From contig DASXSF010000148.1 in assembly GCA_036506155.1 (NCBI GenBank), positions 1 through 64,000 of the forward strand: DNA of 64,000 bases. The letters run 5' to 3'. The stretch's first letter is position 1. Each line of letters begins with the position of its first letter. The stretch comes from DASXRA01 sp036506155. Its GTDB lineage: Bacteria > Actinomycetota > Actinomycetes > Mycobacteriales > Jatrophihabitantaceae. Shown here in pieces: positions 52,565 to 59,515 of this stretch. Position numbers and translations under genes: made by a program. The notes beneath the pieces were generated by a model. It saw nothing but the letters and a program-made list of their open reading frames with translations. It was not told the DNA's origin and did no database searches.

Positions 52565-52838
52565 GTGCGGACGTCCCGTCAGCGCATGAGCACGCGCCGA
52601 GGCGCACGCTCAGAACCTGACGAAGTCGCCCCACCCTCCGCGTCCGGAAGGCCGCACCCGTTCGTGCGCTAGGGCCTCATTCCTCCGTGCCACACCCGCA
52701 CGCGGAATCGTTGCCGACGTGCAACCGGGACTACTGCCGGGTACAACCCCGGCACCCGGTTCCGAACCTCACGGCTCGGAATGGTGCCGTCCGGGATGGA
52801 CGCCACCAACTATAGGCGCTACCCACGACAACCGCGCG
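52565..52838. other. 274-nt region upstream of the capsid gene with hairpins
   Basis: Holds TGCCGGG-TACAAC-CCCGGCA (52735-52754) and TTCCGA...TCGGAA (52760-52781), two stem-loops in the leader of the capsid gene. No open frame in either direction looks protein-like. Confidence 0.5.
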
Positions 52839-53123
52839 CTAGGAAGCGTCCGTGTCGTCCTCGACGGTGACCTCGCCAGGACGGACACCCAGCGACCACG
52901 CCACCCCGGCCTCATGCCGGCGGCGACGCAGCCGCTCCACATCGGCGAGCTCCGCGTACCGCACCGCCACGGACTGATCCAACTCCGCAGCATCCAGCGC
53001 AACCGGGTCATCCGACCCGTCCGCCAGCGCCAGCGCTTCTTCACGCGTCTGCCCGGCAACGAAAGCGCCGATCCGCTACACCCGCTCAGCCGGCAAAGAC
53101 GGAGACTCGTCAGGATCAATCAC
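52839..53123 (-). pseudogene. Small element gene interrupted by an amber codon
   Basis: The frame starts GTG 53123, overlapping the upstream stop (GTGA), and reads IDPDESPSLPAERV, then TAG at 53076-53078, then RIGAFVAGQTREEALALADG and ELADVERLRRRRHEAGVAW to a final TAG. The charged helical remainder is in frame and has no start codon of its own near the break. A CAG-to-TAG change explains the break, as in the capsid gene next to it. Confidence 0.6.
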
Positions 53124-53383
53124 GGGTTGCTCCCGTTCGCTGGCACCAGCGGGTAAACCTCCGGATCCTCGAGCAGCAGCCAGCCACCCCACCGATCCGA
53201 CTCGTCCACCGCACCGAACGTGTACGCGTGGCGATCCCGCACACACTCGCACCAACCGCGCAGCAGTTCCGAGACGCCCATCTCGAACGACCGCGCCAAG
53301 TCCTGCACTGCGACAGCCGTCGCGGCGTCGACCTTCACGGCCAGCGTCACAAGGTTGGCCGTCGCACCCCGTCTACTGGTCAA
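53120..53383 (-). CDS. Small ribbon-helix-helix-like protein of the element
   Basis: 87 residues. ANLVTLAVKVDAATAVAV then helices (DLARSFEMGVSELLRGWCE) resemble a MetJ/Arc fold used for DNA binding; the C-terminal half is Trp/Asp-rich. TTG start with an AGG site about eight bases upstream. Its stop overlaps the next start by four bases. Confidence 0.5.
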   Translation of the reverse strand: MTSRRGATANLVTLAVKVDAATAVAVQDLARSFEMGVSELLRGWCECVRDRHAYTFGAVDESDRWGGWLLLEDPEVYPLVPANGSNP

Positions 53384-53534
53384 CCGGAAACCTCACTTTC
53401 AACTCGGAGGGGTATCTGCTCGATAGGCGAGTCGGGAGTGCCCCGAAATTAAAACCACGTTTGTCCTCCCGGCGTGGCGTGTGGGTGTCGTGGTTGTGGT
53501 CAGCGTGTATACCGAGTCGGTGACCGAACGCCCA

Positions 53535-53582
53535 GAGCCGATCGAGCCGATCGAGCCGATACGGCCGGAACCGATCGAGCCG
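53535..53582. repeat. Short tandem repeat of GAGCCGATC units
   Basis: Three units of nine bases (GAGCCGATC, GAGCCGATC, GAGCCGATA), then a diverged CCGATCGAGC copy. It lies in the 288-nt gap 53384-53671 that otherwise holds no convincing gene; in the plus frame it codes Glu-Pro-Ile units. Confidence 0.55.
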
Positions 53583-53671
53583 ACCCGTCCGCAGTTTCCC
53601 GAGCCGGACCACCGCTCGCCGCCGCCGGAACCCGTCCGACCGCCGAGGCCTGAGCCGCAGGGTCCCGAGGG

Positions 53672-54235
53672 TCATGCGGTGGCCTGCGCTCGAGCGCGGG
53701 CGACGGTCCCGGCGTAGAGCTCGATCTCGAACTGTGCGTGGTCGTAGCAGGTGGCGAGCCCGTGCCGGGCGGCACTCGTGCAGCCGGTCGCTGCGCATGT
53801 GTCTACTTCCGTAGGTGCTCGCTTTTGATTCCAGTCCCGTCCCGTCCCGTCCCTTTCGCTTGGCGACTCGCCAAGCGATTCGCTTAACGACTGGGTTTCT
53901 GGTCGCTCTCGACCTGGCTTGCGCGGGCGTCCACCGCGGGCACCGTTGCGCTTGTTCGCTTCCTGCTGGGCCTGCACCTGCTCGCGGGTGCGCTGGTACA
54001 CCGCGTGGAAGCGGACGACGACCGTCTCGCCATCGGTGGCGCACCAACGGCCAGCGAGCAGCTCGTCCAGGGCTTCGTGTGCTCTGGACGCGCGAGGTAA
54101 GTCGACGAGCGGCACCTTGCAGTCGAGTAGCTTGCGGTTCGACCAGACGTGCAGGTCGACTAGCAGCGGGGCGGCGGCGTCGGACAGCGTCCACGTCTCA
54201 TCGGTGAAGTCGTCCGACAGCTTCGTCCATGTCAC
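53672..54235 (-). CDS. Element early-region protein (replication-initiator-like N-terminus)
   Basis: 187 residues. TWTKLSDDFTDETWTLSDAA and HEALDELLAGRWCATDG resemble the winged-helix N-terminal domain of phage replisome-organiser proteins. A basic, low-complexity middle (RNGARGGRPRKPGRE) and a C-terminal segment with CAATGCTSAARHGLATCYDH, a possible zinc site, follow. GTG start overlapping the upstream stop (GTGA). Confidence 0.6.
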   Translation of the reverse strand: MTWTKLSDDFTDETWTLSDAAAPLLVDLHVWSNRKLLDCKVPLVDLPRASRAHEALDELLAGRWCATDGETVVVRFHAVYQRTREQVQAQQEANKRNGARGGRPRKPGRERPETQSLSESLGESPSERDGTGRDWNQKRAPTEVDTCAATGCTSAARHGLATCYDHAQFEIELYAGTVARARAQATA

Positions 54236-54489
54236 GGGGCACCCCACAGCGTCGGCTCGGGGATGGCGCCGTTGACGACATGCGGCCGTTTCGCGGCCTC
54301 GAGCGCGGCGACTATGTCGGCGGTGTGCTCTACCTTGATCCGGACTGTGCGCGCGTGAGGCTCGAACGTCCATGACCGGCCGCAGACACGCCGGGCGACA
54401 GGGACAGTCCACCGAACCGGGCCGGCGAGCTCGACAGTCCACCGGCCGATATCGACGGTCACGACCGGCTTGCGCTTGCGGGCGGTCAC
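54232..54489 (-). CDS. Small element protein
   Basis: 85 residues, beta-rich (VVTVDIGRWTVELAGPVRW, HARTVRIKVEHTADIVAAL). GTG start overlaps the upstream gene's stop by four bases and its own stop overlaps the next GTG, a chain of GTGA couplings. Function unknown. Confidence 0.6.
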   Translation of the reverse strand: MTARKRKPVVTVDIGRWTVELAGPVRWTVPVARRVCGRSWTFEPHARTVRIKVEHTADIVAALEAAKRPHVVNGAIPEPTLWGAP

Positions 54490-54728
54490 GGCGAACCCCG
54501 CAGCGGCCTCGGGTTACGGCGCCGTTGCTCGTACTCGGCGTGTGTCGGCCAGCGCAGCTGCGGGTTGCCGCCAGCCAGCACTTGGTCGCCAGCACGCCCG
54601 AGCTCCCGGGCAGCCTCCAGCTCGAGGTCGACGTCGCGGGCGTGCCAGCCGGCGCCGATGCAATGCCAGCAATGGACGGTGCGCACGACGTACGCCACGG
54701 CATGGTCGTAGCGCGTCGCCGCGCTCAT
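54486..54728 (-). CDS. Small element protein with HCWHC motif
   Basis: 80 residues from ATG 54728, with VVRTVHCWHCIGAGWHARD (a possible zinc site) and a helical C-terminus. It heads the three-gene chain coupled by GTGA overlaps; the longer frame upstream would start inside a hairpin region. Function unknown. Confidence 0.55.
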   Translation of the reverse strand: MSAATRYDHAVAYVVRTVHCWHCIGAGWHARDVDLELEAARELGRAGDQVLAGGNPQLRWPTHAEYEQRRRNPRPLRGSP

Positions 54729-54773
54729 GTCCGTACGGCGGGGTATGCTCGGCGCGTCGATCCTGCCTCCGCT

Positions 54774-54796
54774 GCCGCCCTCCCGCCGGGGGCGGC
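54774..54796. terminator. Weak GC-rich hairpin between excisionase and early genes
   Basis: GCCGCCC...GGGGCGGC pairs across a short loop, between the 54833 and 54728 genes. No U-tract. Confidence 0.3.
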
Positions 54797-54832
54797 TTCG
54801 GTCTGTCGGGGGACTGGTCACGTTCGCGCCCG

Positions 54833-55015
54833 TTAGTCGAGCTCGAGCAGTCGGCGCAGCGCTGCGGTCGGGACGACGATCCGTCGGCCGATCTTGATCG
54901 ATGGGATCTCGCCTTTGCGGACGCCCTCGTAGGCGGACGCGCGGCTGACGCCGAGAGCGTCGCCAGCTTCCTCGACGGTCACTGTCGGCTGTAAGGCCGG
55001 GTCCGGGATGGTCAT
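54833..55015 (-). CDS. xis: Excisionase-like HTH protein
   Basis: 60 residues. A MerR-like winged helix (VTVEEAGDALGVSRASAYEG, then EIPSIKIGRRIVVPTAAL) of the HTH_17 type, common in actinobacterial excisionases. Divergent from the repressor across repeats at 55037-55110. It would bend DNA for excision with the integrase. Confidence 0.75.
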   Translation of the reverse strand: MTIPDPALQPTVTVEEAGDALGVSRASAYEGVRKGEIPSIKIGRRIVVPTAALRRLLELD

Positions 55016-55036
55016 CGGTCTGCCTTCCGCGTCAGA

Positions 55037-55110
55037 TCATCTTGCGCGGAGACTACTGAACGGACATGATCGCATGCAACTTCATCTTGCGCTACGACGT
55101 TTCATCGTGC
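55037..55110. repeat. Direct repeats in the excisionase/repressor intergenic region
   Basis: TCATCTTGCGC occurs at 55037-55047 and 55082-55092 (45 bp apart), with a diverged TCATCGTGC at 55102-55110. Possible repressor or Xis sites. Confidence 0.5.
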
Positions 55111-55158
55111 TTGACTGTGGACGAGACGACACAGGGCAGCATGAACGGGGGTTGGCGA

Positions 55159-55650
55159 ATGCCGGCGAAGACTCCGCGCGCCGCAGGCGATGAGCCACCC
55201 GAGGGCAGTGCTTACGTAGCCGACGTGCTTGCCGAGAACATCCGCGCCTACCGGCTGCTGCGGCGCCGGGAGCAAGAAGACGTGGCCAGCCGGATGCAGT
55301 TGCTCGGCCACCCGTGGCGGCGGGTCACCGTATCCGAAGTCGAGCGCGGACGCCGGAACGTGACGGTGCCGGAACTCGTCAGTCTCGTCCTGGTGCTCGG
55401 TGCCAATATCGAGCAACTGCTCGACCCGCGTGGCCCGGGCGGCAAGACCGGGCCAGATCTGCGGCTCGTCAAAGACGAGACGACCTGGGCCAAGGTCGAC
55501 CCACGGCACGTGACCGGACTCGTGTGCAGCCACAAGGTCTACACCGGAGTCGCGTGGGGCGATGAGCGTGTGCAGCCGGGTCTGCACGAGGTCGTGTTCG
55601 TCGATGTCCGTCCCGACCTGACCGACGTGGGACCGGAGGGGCAAACGTGA
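55159..55650 (+). CDS. XRE-like phage repressor
   Basis: 163 residues. A helix-turn-helix (RREQEDVASRMQLLGHPWRR, TVSEVERGRRNVTVPELVSL) followed by an acidic C-terminal domain. ATG 55159 with GGGGG upstream is favoured; ATG 55141 is possible. It faces away from the excisionase gene and its stop overlaps the integrase start (GTGA), so the lysogeny and integrase genes are co-transcribed. Confidence 0.7.
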   Translation: MPAKTPRAAGDEPPEGSAYVADVLAENIRAYRLLRRREQEDVASRMQLLGHPWRRVTVSEVERGRRNVTVPELVSLVLVLGANIEQLLDPRGPGGKTGPDLRLVKDETTWAKVDPRHVTGLVCSHKVYTGVAWGDERVQPGLHEVVFVDVRPDLTDVGPEGQT

Positions 55651-56816
55651 GGGGCAGCGTCTCGAACGCGGCAAGGGCTACAGCGTCGTCGTCGAGCTCG
55701 ACCGCGACCCGGTCACGGGCAAGCGGCGGCAGAAATGGCACAGCGGCTACCCGACGAAGAAGGCCGCGGAGCGTGCGCTCGCGCAGATGGTCAGCGAGGT
55801 CAACGCTGGCACATTCATGGAGAAGACCCGCGCGACGGTGGCTGAGTTCGCTTGCGAATGGCTCGCGGCGACGGAACCGACAGTCAGGCCGGCGACGCAC
55901 TACAGCTATGCGCGCAATGTCCGCTTGCACGTCCTGCCGTACGTAGGTGGCGTGCCGCTCGCGAGCATCGACGCCGAGACGCTCAACGGGCTGTATGCGC
56001 GGCTGCTTGCGTGTGGACGGAAAGATCAAGCGGCCGGGAAAGGTCTGTCGCCGCGGTCGGTGCACTACGTCCACACGATCATGCACAGGATGTTCAAGGA
56101 CGCGGTGCGGTGGGGGAGACTCGCCCGCAATCCCGCCGACGCGGCAGACCCGCCGAAAGCCACCGCGGCGATCAAGCACAAGCACACGACCTGGACCGCT
56201 GAGCAGCTGAGGACGTTCCTGGCCGGCACCCGGGCCAGCCGGCTGCACGCGGCGTTCGTGTTGCTCGCGACGACGGGGATGCGCCGCGGCGAGGCGCTCG
56301 GGCTGCGCTGGGCGGACGTCGACCTCGACGTCGGCAGGGCGTCAATAGTGCAGACGGTAATCACCGTCAAACACAAAGTGAACTTCGGTGACCCGAAGAC
56401 GGCGAAGGGCACACGCACCGTGTCGCTCGACCCTGCGACGGTTGCGGCGCTGCGCGAGCATCGCAAGCGGCAGGCGGCCGAGCGCCTGCAGATGGGGGCG
56501 GGCTGGACAGATCAGGGCCTGGTGTTCTGCCACGTCGAGGGCGGCCCGCTGCACCCGGAGCGGTTCTCCCGCACTTTCACCGACCGGATCCGTCAGCTCG
56601 GTCTGCCGCCGAGCAGGCTGCACGACCTGCGGCATACCTGGGCGACGCTCGCGCTGGCGTCCGGGGTGCACCCGAAGGTGGTGCAGGAGCGGCTCGGCCA
56701 CGCGAACATCTCCATCACGCTGGCACATCTACTCGCACGTCACCGAAGGCCTACACTCGGACGCTGCGGCCAAGGTTGCCGACGTCATCTTCGGGGAGGT
56801 GGCGGGCGATGGTTAG
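55647..56816 (+). pseudogene. int: Tyrosine-type integrase with two frameshifts
   Basis: GTG 55647 reads MRGSV, then after a one-base loss near 55662 the correct frame gives ERGKGYSVVVELDRDPVTGK, an arm-binding and core domain, TGMRRGEALGLRWADVDL (Arg) and HDLRHTWATLAL (HxxR). At 56724 an extra base sends the frame out, so that IYSHVTEGLHSDAAAKVADV, which carries the catalytic Tyr, is left in another frame that ends at 56814-56816. As written the enzyme lacks its nucleophile. The gene abuts the tRNA att site. Confidence 0.8.
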
Positions 56817-56830
56817 CAATCGGTTAGCAG
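56812..56830. repeat. Tandem GTTAGCA repeats at the integrase end
   Basis: GTTAGCAA (56812-56819) and GTTAGCAG (56823-56830) follow the integrase stop; GTTAGCAA also occurs at 47863-47870 near attL. They may be arm-type integrase or excisionase sites. Confidence 0.35.
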
Positions 56831-56875
56831 ATGATCTACGCGGCGCGCTGCAGCCCAGCGTATATAGGGGCTGTT

Positions 56876-56962
56876 TGGTGTCCGGAGGGGGACTTGAACC
56901 CCCACGCCCTTTACGGGCACTAGCACCTCAAGCTAGCGCGTCTGCCATTCCGCCACCCGGAC
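56876..56962 (-). tRNA. tRNA-Leu (anticodon GAG), integration target
   Basis: Reads 5'-GTCCGGGTGGCGGAATGGCA on the minus strand, with a long leucine-type variable arm (about 16 nt), T-loop GTTCAAGTCC and encoded CCA (56876-56878). The 7-bp acceptor stem GTCCGGG/TCCGGAC has one G-U pair. Anticodon at 56927-56929. Its 3' end is the right attachment repeat, and integration left the gene intact. Confidence 0.95.
56878..56899. repeat. attR: tRNA-Leu copy of the attachment repeat
   Basis: The 19-bp core 56878-56896 lies in the T arm and acceptor stem of the tRNA, identical to 47721-47739. Confidence 0.82.
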
Positions 56963-56974
56963 GAGCGACTTGCG

Positions 56975-56980
56975 AGTTTA
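56975..56980 (-). promoter_or_regulatory. -10 box of the tRNA-Leu gene
   Basis: TAAACT on the minus strand, 12 nt before the tRNA 5' end. It lies outside the element, so the tRNA keeps its own promoter. Confidence 0.5.
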
Positions 56981-57204
56981 GCTCATCGGCGTCCGCGCCT
57001 CGGGCCGCGATCGCGACGGCTGTCGGTGAAATCCCAGCAACATTCGGGGTGGTCCTAGTGTTGCGATCGATCACAGGCCGCTATTGTTTTCAACCAGGAC
57101 TAACAACGGGCGAACCGCCTCGGTTTGCTCGGGCGGTTGGTAGGGCGGCACGACGACGGTGGCTCAACCCTGGGCCAACCGGATGAGCAGAGGATCGACG
57201 TCGG

Positions 57205-58182
57205 ATGACACGCCGTAATCGGGTGGGCGGCGCATGCGCAGCCATCGTCTGTCTTGGCGCGGCCATGGTTCTTGCCGTGGTGTTACCGGGTCACGGAGCG
57301 GGCGCAAGCGAAAAGAACAAGCACTGCGACGACCAGATGCCGCCCAGCTCCTCGCGGCGCCCGGCCGTGTCGGCTGCGCTCCACCACCACTTGTTCGGGC
57401 ATAGCGACAAGACCAGGCGGCACTGCCCAGCCACCAGCTCGCCATCGCCGACGACTCCCGTGCCCACCCCCTCGCCGCCCACGACGACTGCGATGCCAAC
57501 CCCTTCGGTGCCCTCGACGACTGCCACCTCGCCAATCGCGGGATCCAAGTCTCCGCCGCCGACGCGGACCTGGATACCGCCGATTCCGCCTGCTGGCAGC
57601 GGCGAGCCCACCACGCCGGGCACGTCGTCCGCGTCCACGACGCCGTCCGAGCCGGCCGTCGGCCAATCGGGCCCGCAACCAGGGCGGCCGCCTCAGAGTC
57701 CGGGGCTGCCGCAGACGACTTCGGCGCCGCCCGGTACGACCGCCTCGAACTCGCCATCGACCAGCAGTTCCGCTACCGGCACGTCCAGCGCGCCCCAATC
57801 CAGCGCCGCACCCACTACGTCCCCAGGCACGACGCCGGCGTCACATCCGCGGGTCGCACCCACACCGCCGCCGCTGACAATGCCCGCCAACGGCGCCGGC
57901 AACGTCGGCCACGTTGCATCGACGACACCCCAGACAACACATACCGGCACCGCAAGTTCGCCGGGCTCGAACCCAACGTCCACGAGGCCGGACGGCTCGC
58001 CACAGCCGACCGGGCCCCCCGCGAGCGCGGACAGCAGGCGCGAGCATGCCGAGCAGGGCGCGAAGAACGCAGCTGGAGCCAACGACACGCTGCTTCTCGC
58101 CGCGCTCGTGCTGGTCTTCACCGTCGCGGTTAGCGGCGTCGTCGTGGCCGCCGGCCGGCGCGGTGGACGGCGGGTGCACTGA
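57205..58182 (+). CDS. Mucin-like secreted/anchored Ser-Thr-Pro-rich protein
   Basis: 325 residues. An N-terminal signal segment (CAAIVCLGAAMVLAVVLPGH), about 220 residues almost entirely Pro, Ser, Thr, Gly and Ala (repeated SPSPTTPVPTPSPPTT-type units), then a C-terminal membrane helix (LLLAALVLVFTVAVSGVVVA) and a basic tail. The layout suggests an O-mannosylated cell-surface protein. Two Cys in the first 60 residues. No catalytic domain. Confidence 0.75.
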   Translation: MTRRNRVGGACAAIVCLGAAMVLAVVLPGHGAGASEKNKHCDDQMPPSSSRRPAVSAALHHHLFGHSDKTRRHCPATSSPSPTTPVPTPSPPTTTAMPTPSVPSTTATSPIAGSKSPPPTRTWIPPIPPAGSGEPTTPGTSSASTTPSEPAVGQSGPQPGRPPQSPGLPQTTSAPPGTTASNSPSTSSSATGTSSAPQSSAAPTTSPGTTPASHPRVAPTPPPLTMPANGAGNVGHVASTTPQTTHTGTASSPGSNPTSTRPDGSPQPTGPPASADSRREHAEQGAKNAAGANDTLLLAALVLVFTVAVSGVVVAAGRRGGRRVH

Positions 58183-58213
58183 GCTCATCCGACGGGCCTG
58201 GTAGGAACGGGGC

Positions 58214-59515
58214 ATGAATGCTGTGCCGCCGACCGCCCAGGACGAAGTGGCCGGACTACTGTCCGAGCTGATCCAGATCAACACGTCCAACCCGACGAAT
58301 CCGGAGCGGCCTGCCGCCGAGTGGGTGGCCGCCCGGCTTGACGAGGCCGGGGTGGCCGCGCAGATCCTGGAGTCGGAACCGGGACGCGCCTCAGCCGTCG
58401 CCCGCATCGTGGGCACCGACAGCACCCGGCCACCGCTGCTGATCCACGGGCACCTGGACGTCGTGCCGGCCGATGCCGCGGAATGGTCCGTCGATCCGTT
58501 CGCCGGCGAGGTCCGCGACGGCTACGTCTGGGGCCGCGGCGCCATCGACATGAAGCACATGGACGCGATGACACTCGCGTTGGTGCGCGCGTGGTCCCGT
58601 ACCGGACGGCGTCCGCCGCGCGACATCGTGCTCGCGTTCGTCGCCGACGAGGAAGCCGGAGGCGTCAAGGGGGCGCACTGGCTCGTCGACAACCACCCTG
58701 ACCTGTTCGCCGGTTGCTCGGAGGCGATCAGCGAGGTGGGCGGCTACAGCGTTGCCGTCGGCGGGGACCTGCGGCTGTACCTCATCCAGACTGCCGAAAA
58801 GGGCATCAACTGGCTGCGGCTGCGTGCCCGCGGCCGGCCGGGGCACGGCTCGATGATCCACGAGGACAACGCGGTCACCCGCCTCGCAGCCGCGGTGACG
58901 CGGATCGGGGGGCACGAGTTCCCGCTGCAGGTGACCGATACCGTGCGCCGCTTCATGGAGGACGTCGCCGACGTATCCGGTCTGGACATCGACCCGGACG
59001 ACCCGGAGCCCGGGCTCGCCAAGCTCGGCACGATGGCACGGATGATCGGGGCGACGATCCGCAATACGGCCAACCCGACGATGCTCGGGGCAGGCTACAA
59101 GTCCAACGTGATCCCGGGCAGCGCCGAGGCAACGATCGACACCCGATTCCTGCCCGGCCAGGAGGACGAGCTGCTGGCGAAGATCGACGAGCTGGCCGGC
59201 CAGGGCATCACCCGCGAGACCATCGTGCGCGACATCGCTGTCGAGACGAGCTTCGACGGCGAGGTCGTCGACGCGATGGCGGCTGCATTGCGGGCCGAAG
59301 ATGCCGGCGCCCGGCCCGTTCCGTACCTGATGAGCGGGGGTACCGACGCGAAGTCGTTCTCCCTGCTGGGTATCCGTTGCTTCGGCTTCGCGCCGCTGCG
59401 GCTGCCGGCCGATCTCGACTTCATGTCGCTGTTCCACGGCATCGACGAGCGGGTACCCGTCGACGCACTGCGCTTCGGAGTGCGGGTGCTCGACCGCTTC
59501 TTGTCCAGCTGCTGA
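58214..59515 (+). CDS. M20-family metallopeptidase
   Basis: 433 residues. Zinc ligands and active-site residues are in LLIHGHLDVVPA, WGRGAIDMKHMD, AFVADEEAGG and SGGTDAKSFSLL; the lid domain spans the middle (about 190-310). M20 enzymes remove amino acids from small peptides or deacylate amino acids. TAGGAA lies six bases before the ATG. The stop shares one base with the LigB start (TGATG). Confidence 0.9.
   Translation: MNAVPPTAQDEVAGLLSELIQINTSNPTNPERPAAEWVAARLDEAGVAAQILESEPGRASAVARIVGTDSTRPPLLIHGHLDVVPADAAEWSVDPFAGEVRDGYVWGRGAIDMKHMDAMTLALVRAWSRTGRRPPRDIVLAFVADEEAGGVKGAHWLVDNHPDLFAGCSEAISEVGGYSVAVGGDLRLYLIQTAEKGINWLRLRARGRPGHGSMIHEDNAVTRLAAAVTRIGGHEFPLQVTDTVRRFMEDVADVSGLDIDPDDPEPGLAKLGTMARMIGATIRNTANPTMLGAGYKSNVIPGSAEATIDTRFLPGQEDELLAKIDELAGQGITRETIVRDIAVETSFDGEVVDAMAAALRAEDAGARPVPYLMSGGTDAKSFSLLGIRCFGFAPLRLPADLDFMSLFHGIDERVPVDALRFGVRVLDRFLSSC

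Larger units (their letters stand above)
47721..56899. mobile_element. Degraded 9.2-kb integrative element with HK97 capsid gene at tRNA-Leu(GAG)
   Basis: The ends are a 19-bp direct repeat of the tRNA 3' end. The integrase abuts the tRNA, with a repressor, divergent excisionase and early genes behind it, then an HK97-type capsid gene and, on the left, small cargo genes. Portal, terminase, protease and tail genes are absent. Five inactivating lesions (two amber codons, three frameshifts) lie inside it, and none is seen in the recognisable flanking genes. It is either a decayed prophage or a decayed capsid-carrying satellite. Confidence 0.85.

Noticed and set aside
52769..53119. 116-codon minus frame overlapping the small amber-interrupted gene
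   Set aside because: Arg/Trp/Ser-rich shadow; the other frame reads as a normal protein and is linked to its neighbour by a GTGA overlap.
53481..53717. 78-codon plus frame with Glu-Pro-Ile repeats
   Set aside because: It arises from the short GAGCCGATC tandem repeat, runs against the neighbouring genes and has no ribosome site.
47721..56899. Stop-codon recoding (TAG read as Gln) to explain the amber codons
   Set aside because: Several element genes end in TAG, frameshifts occur in the same region, and no suppressor tRNA is visible in the window. Decay is simpler.
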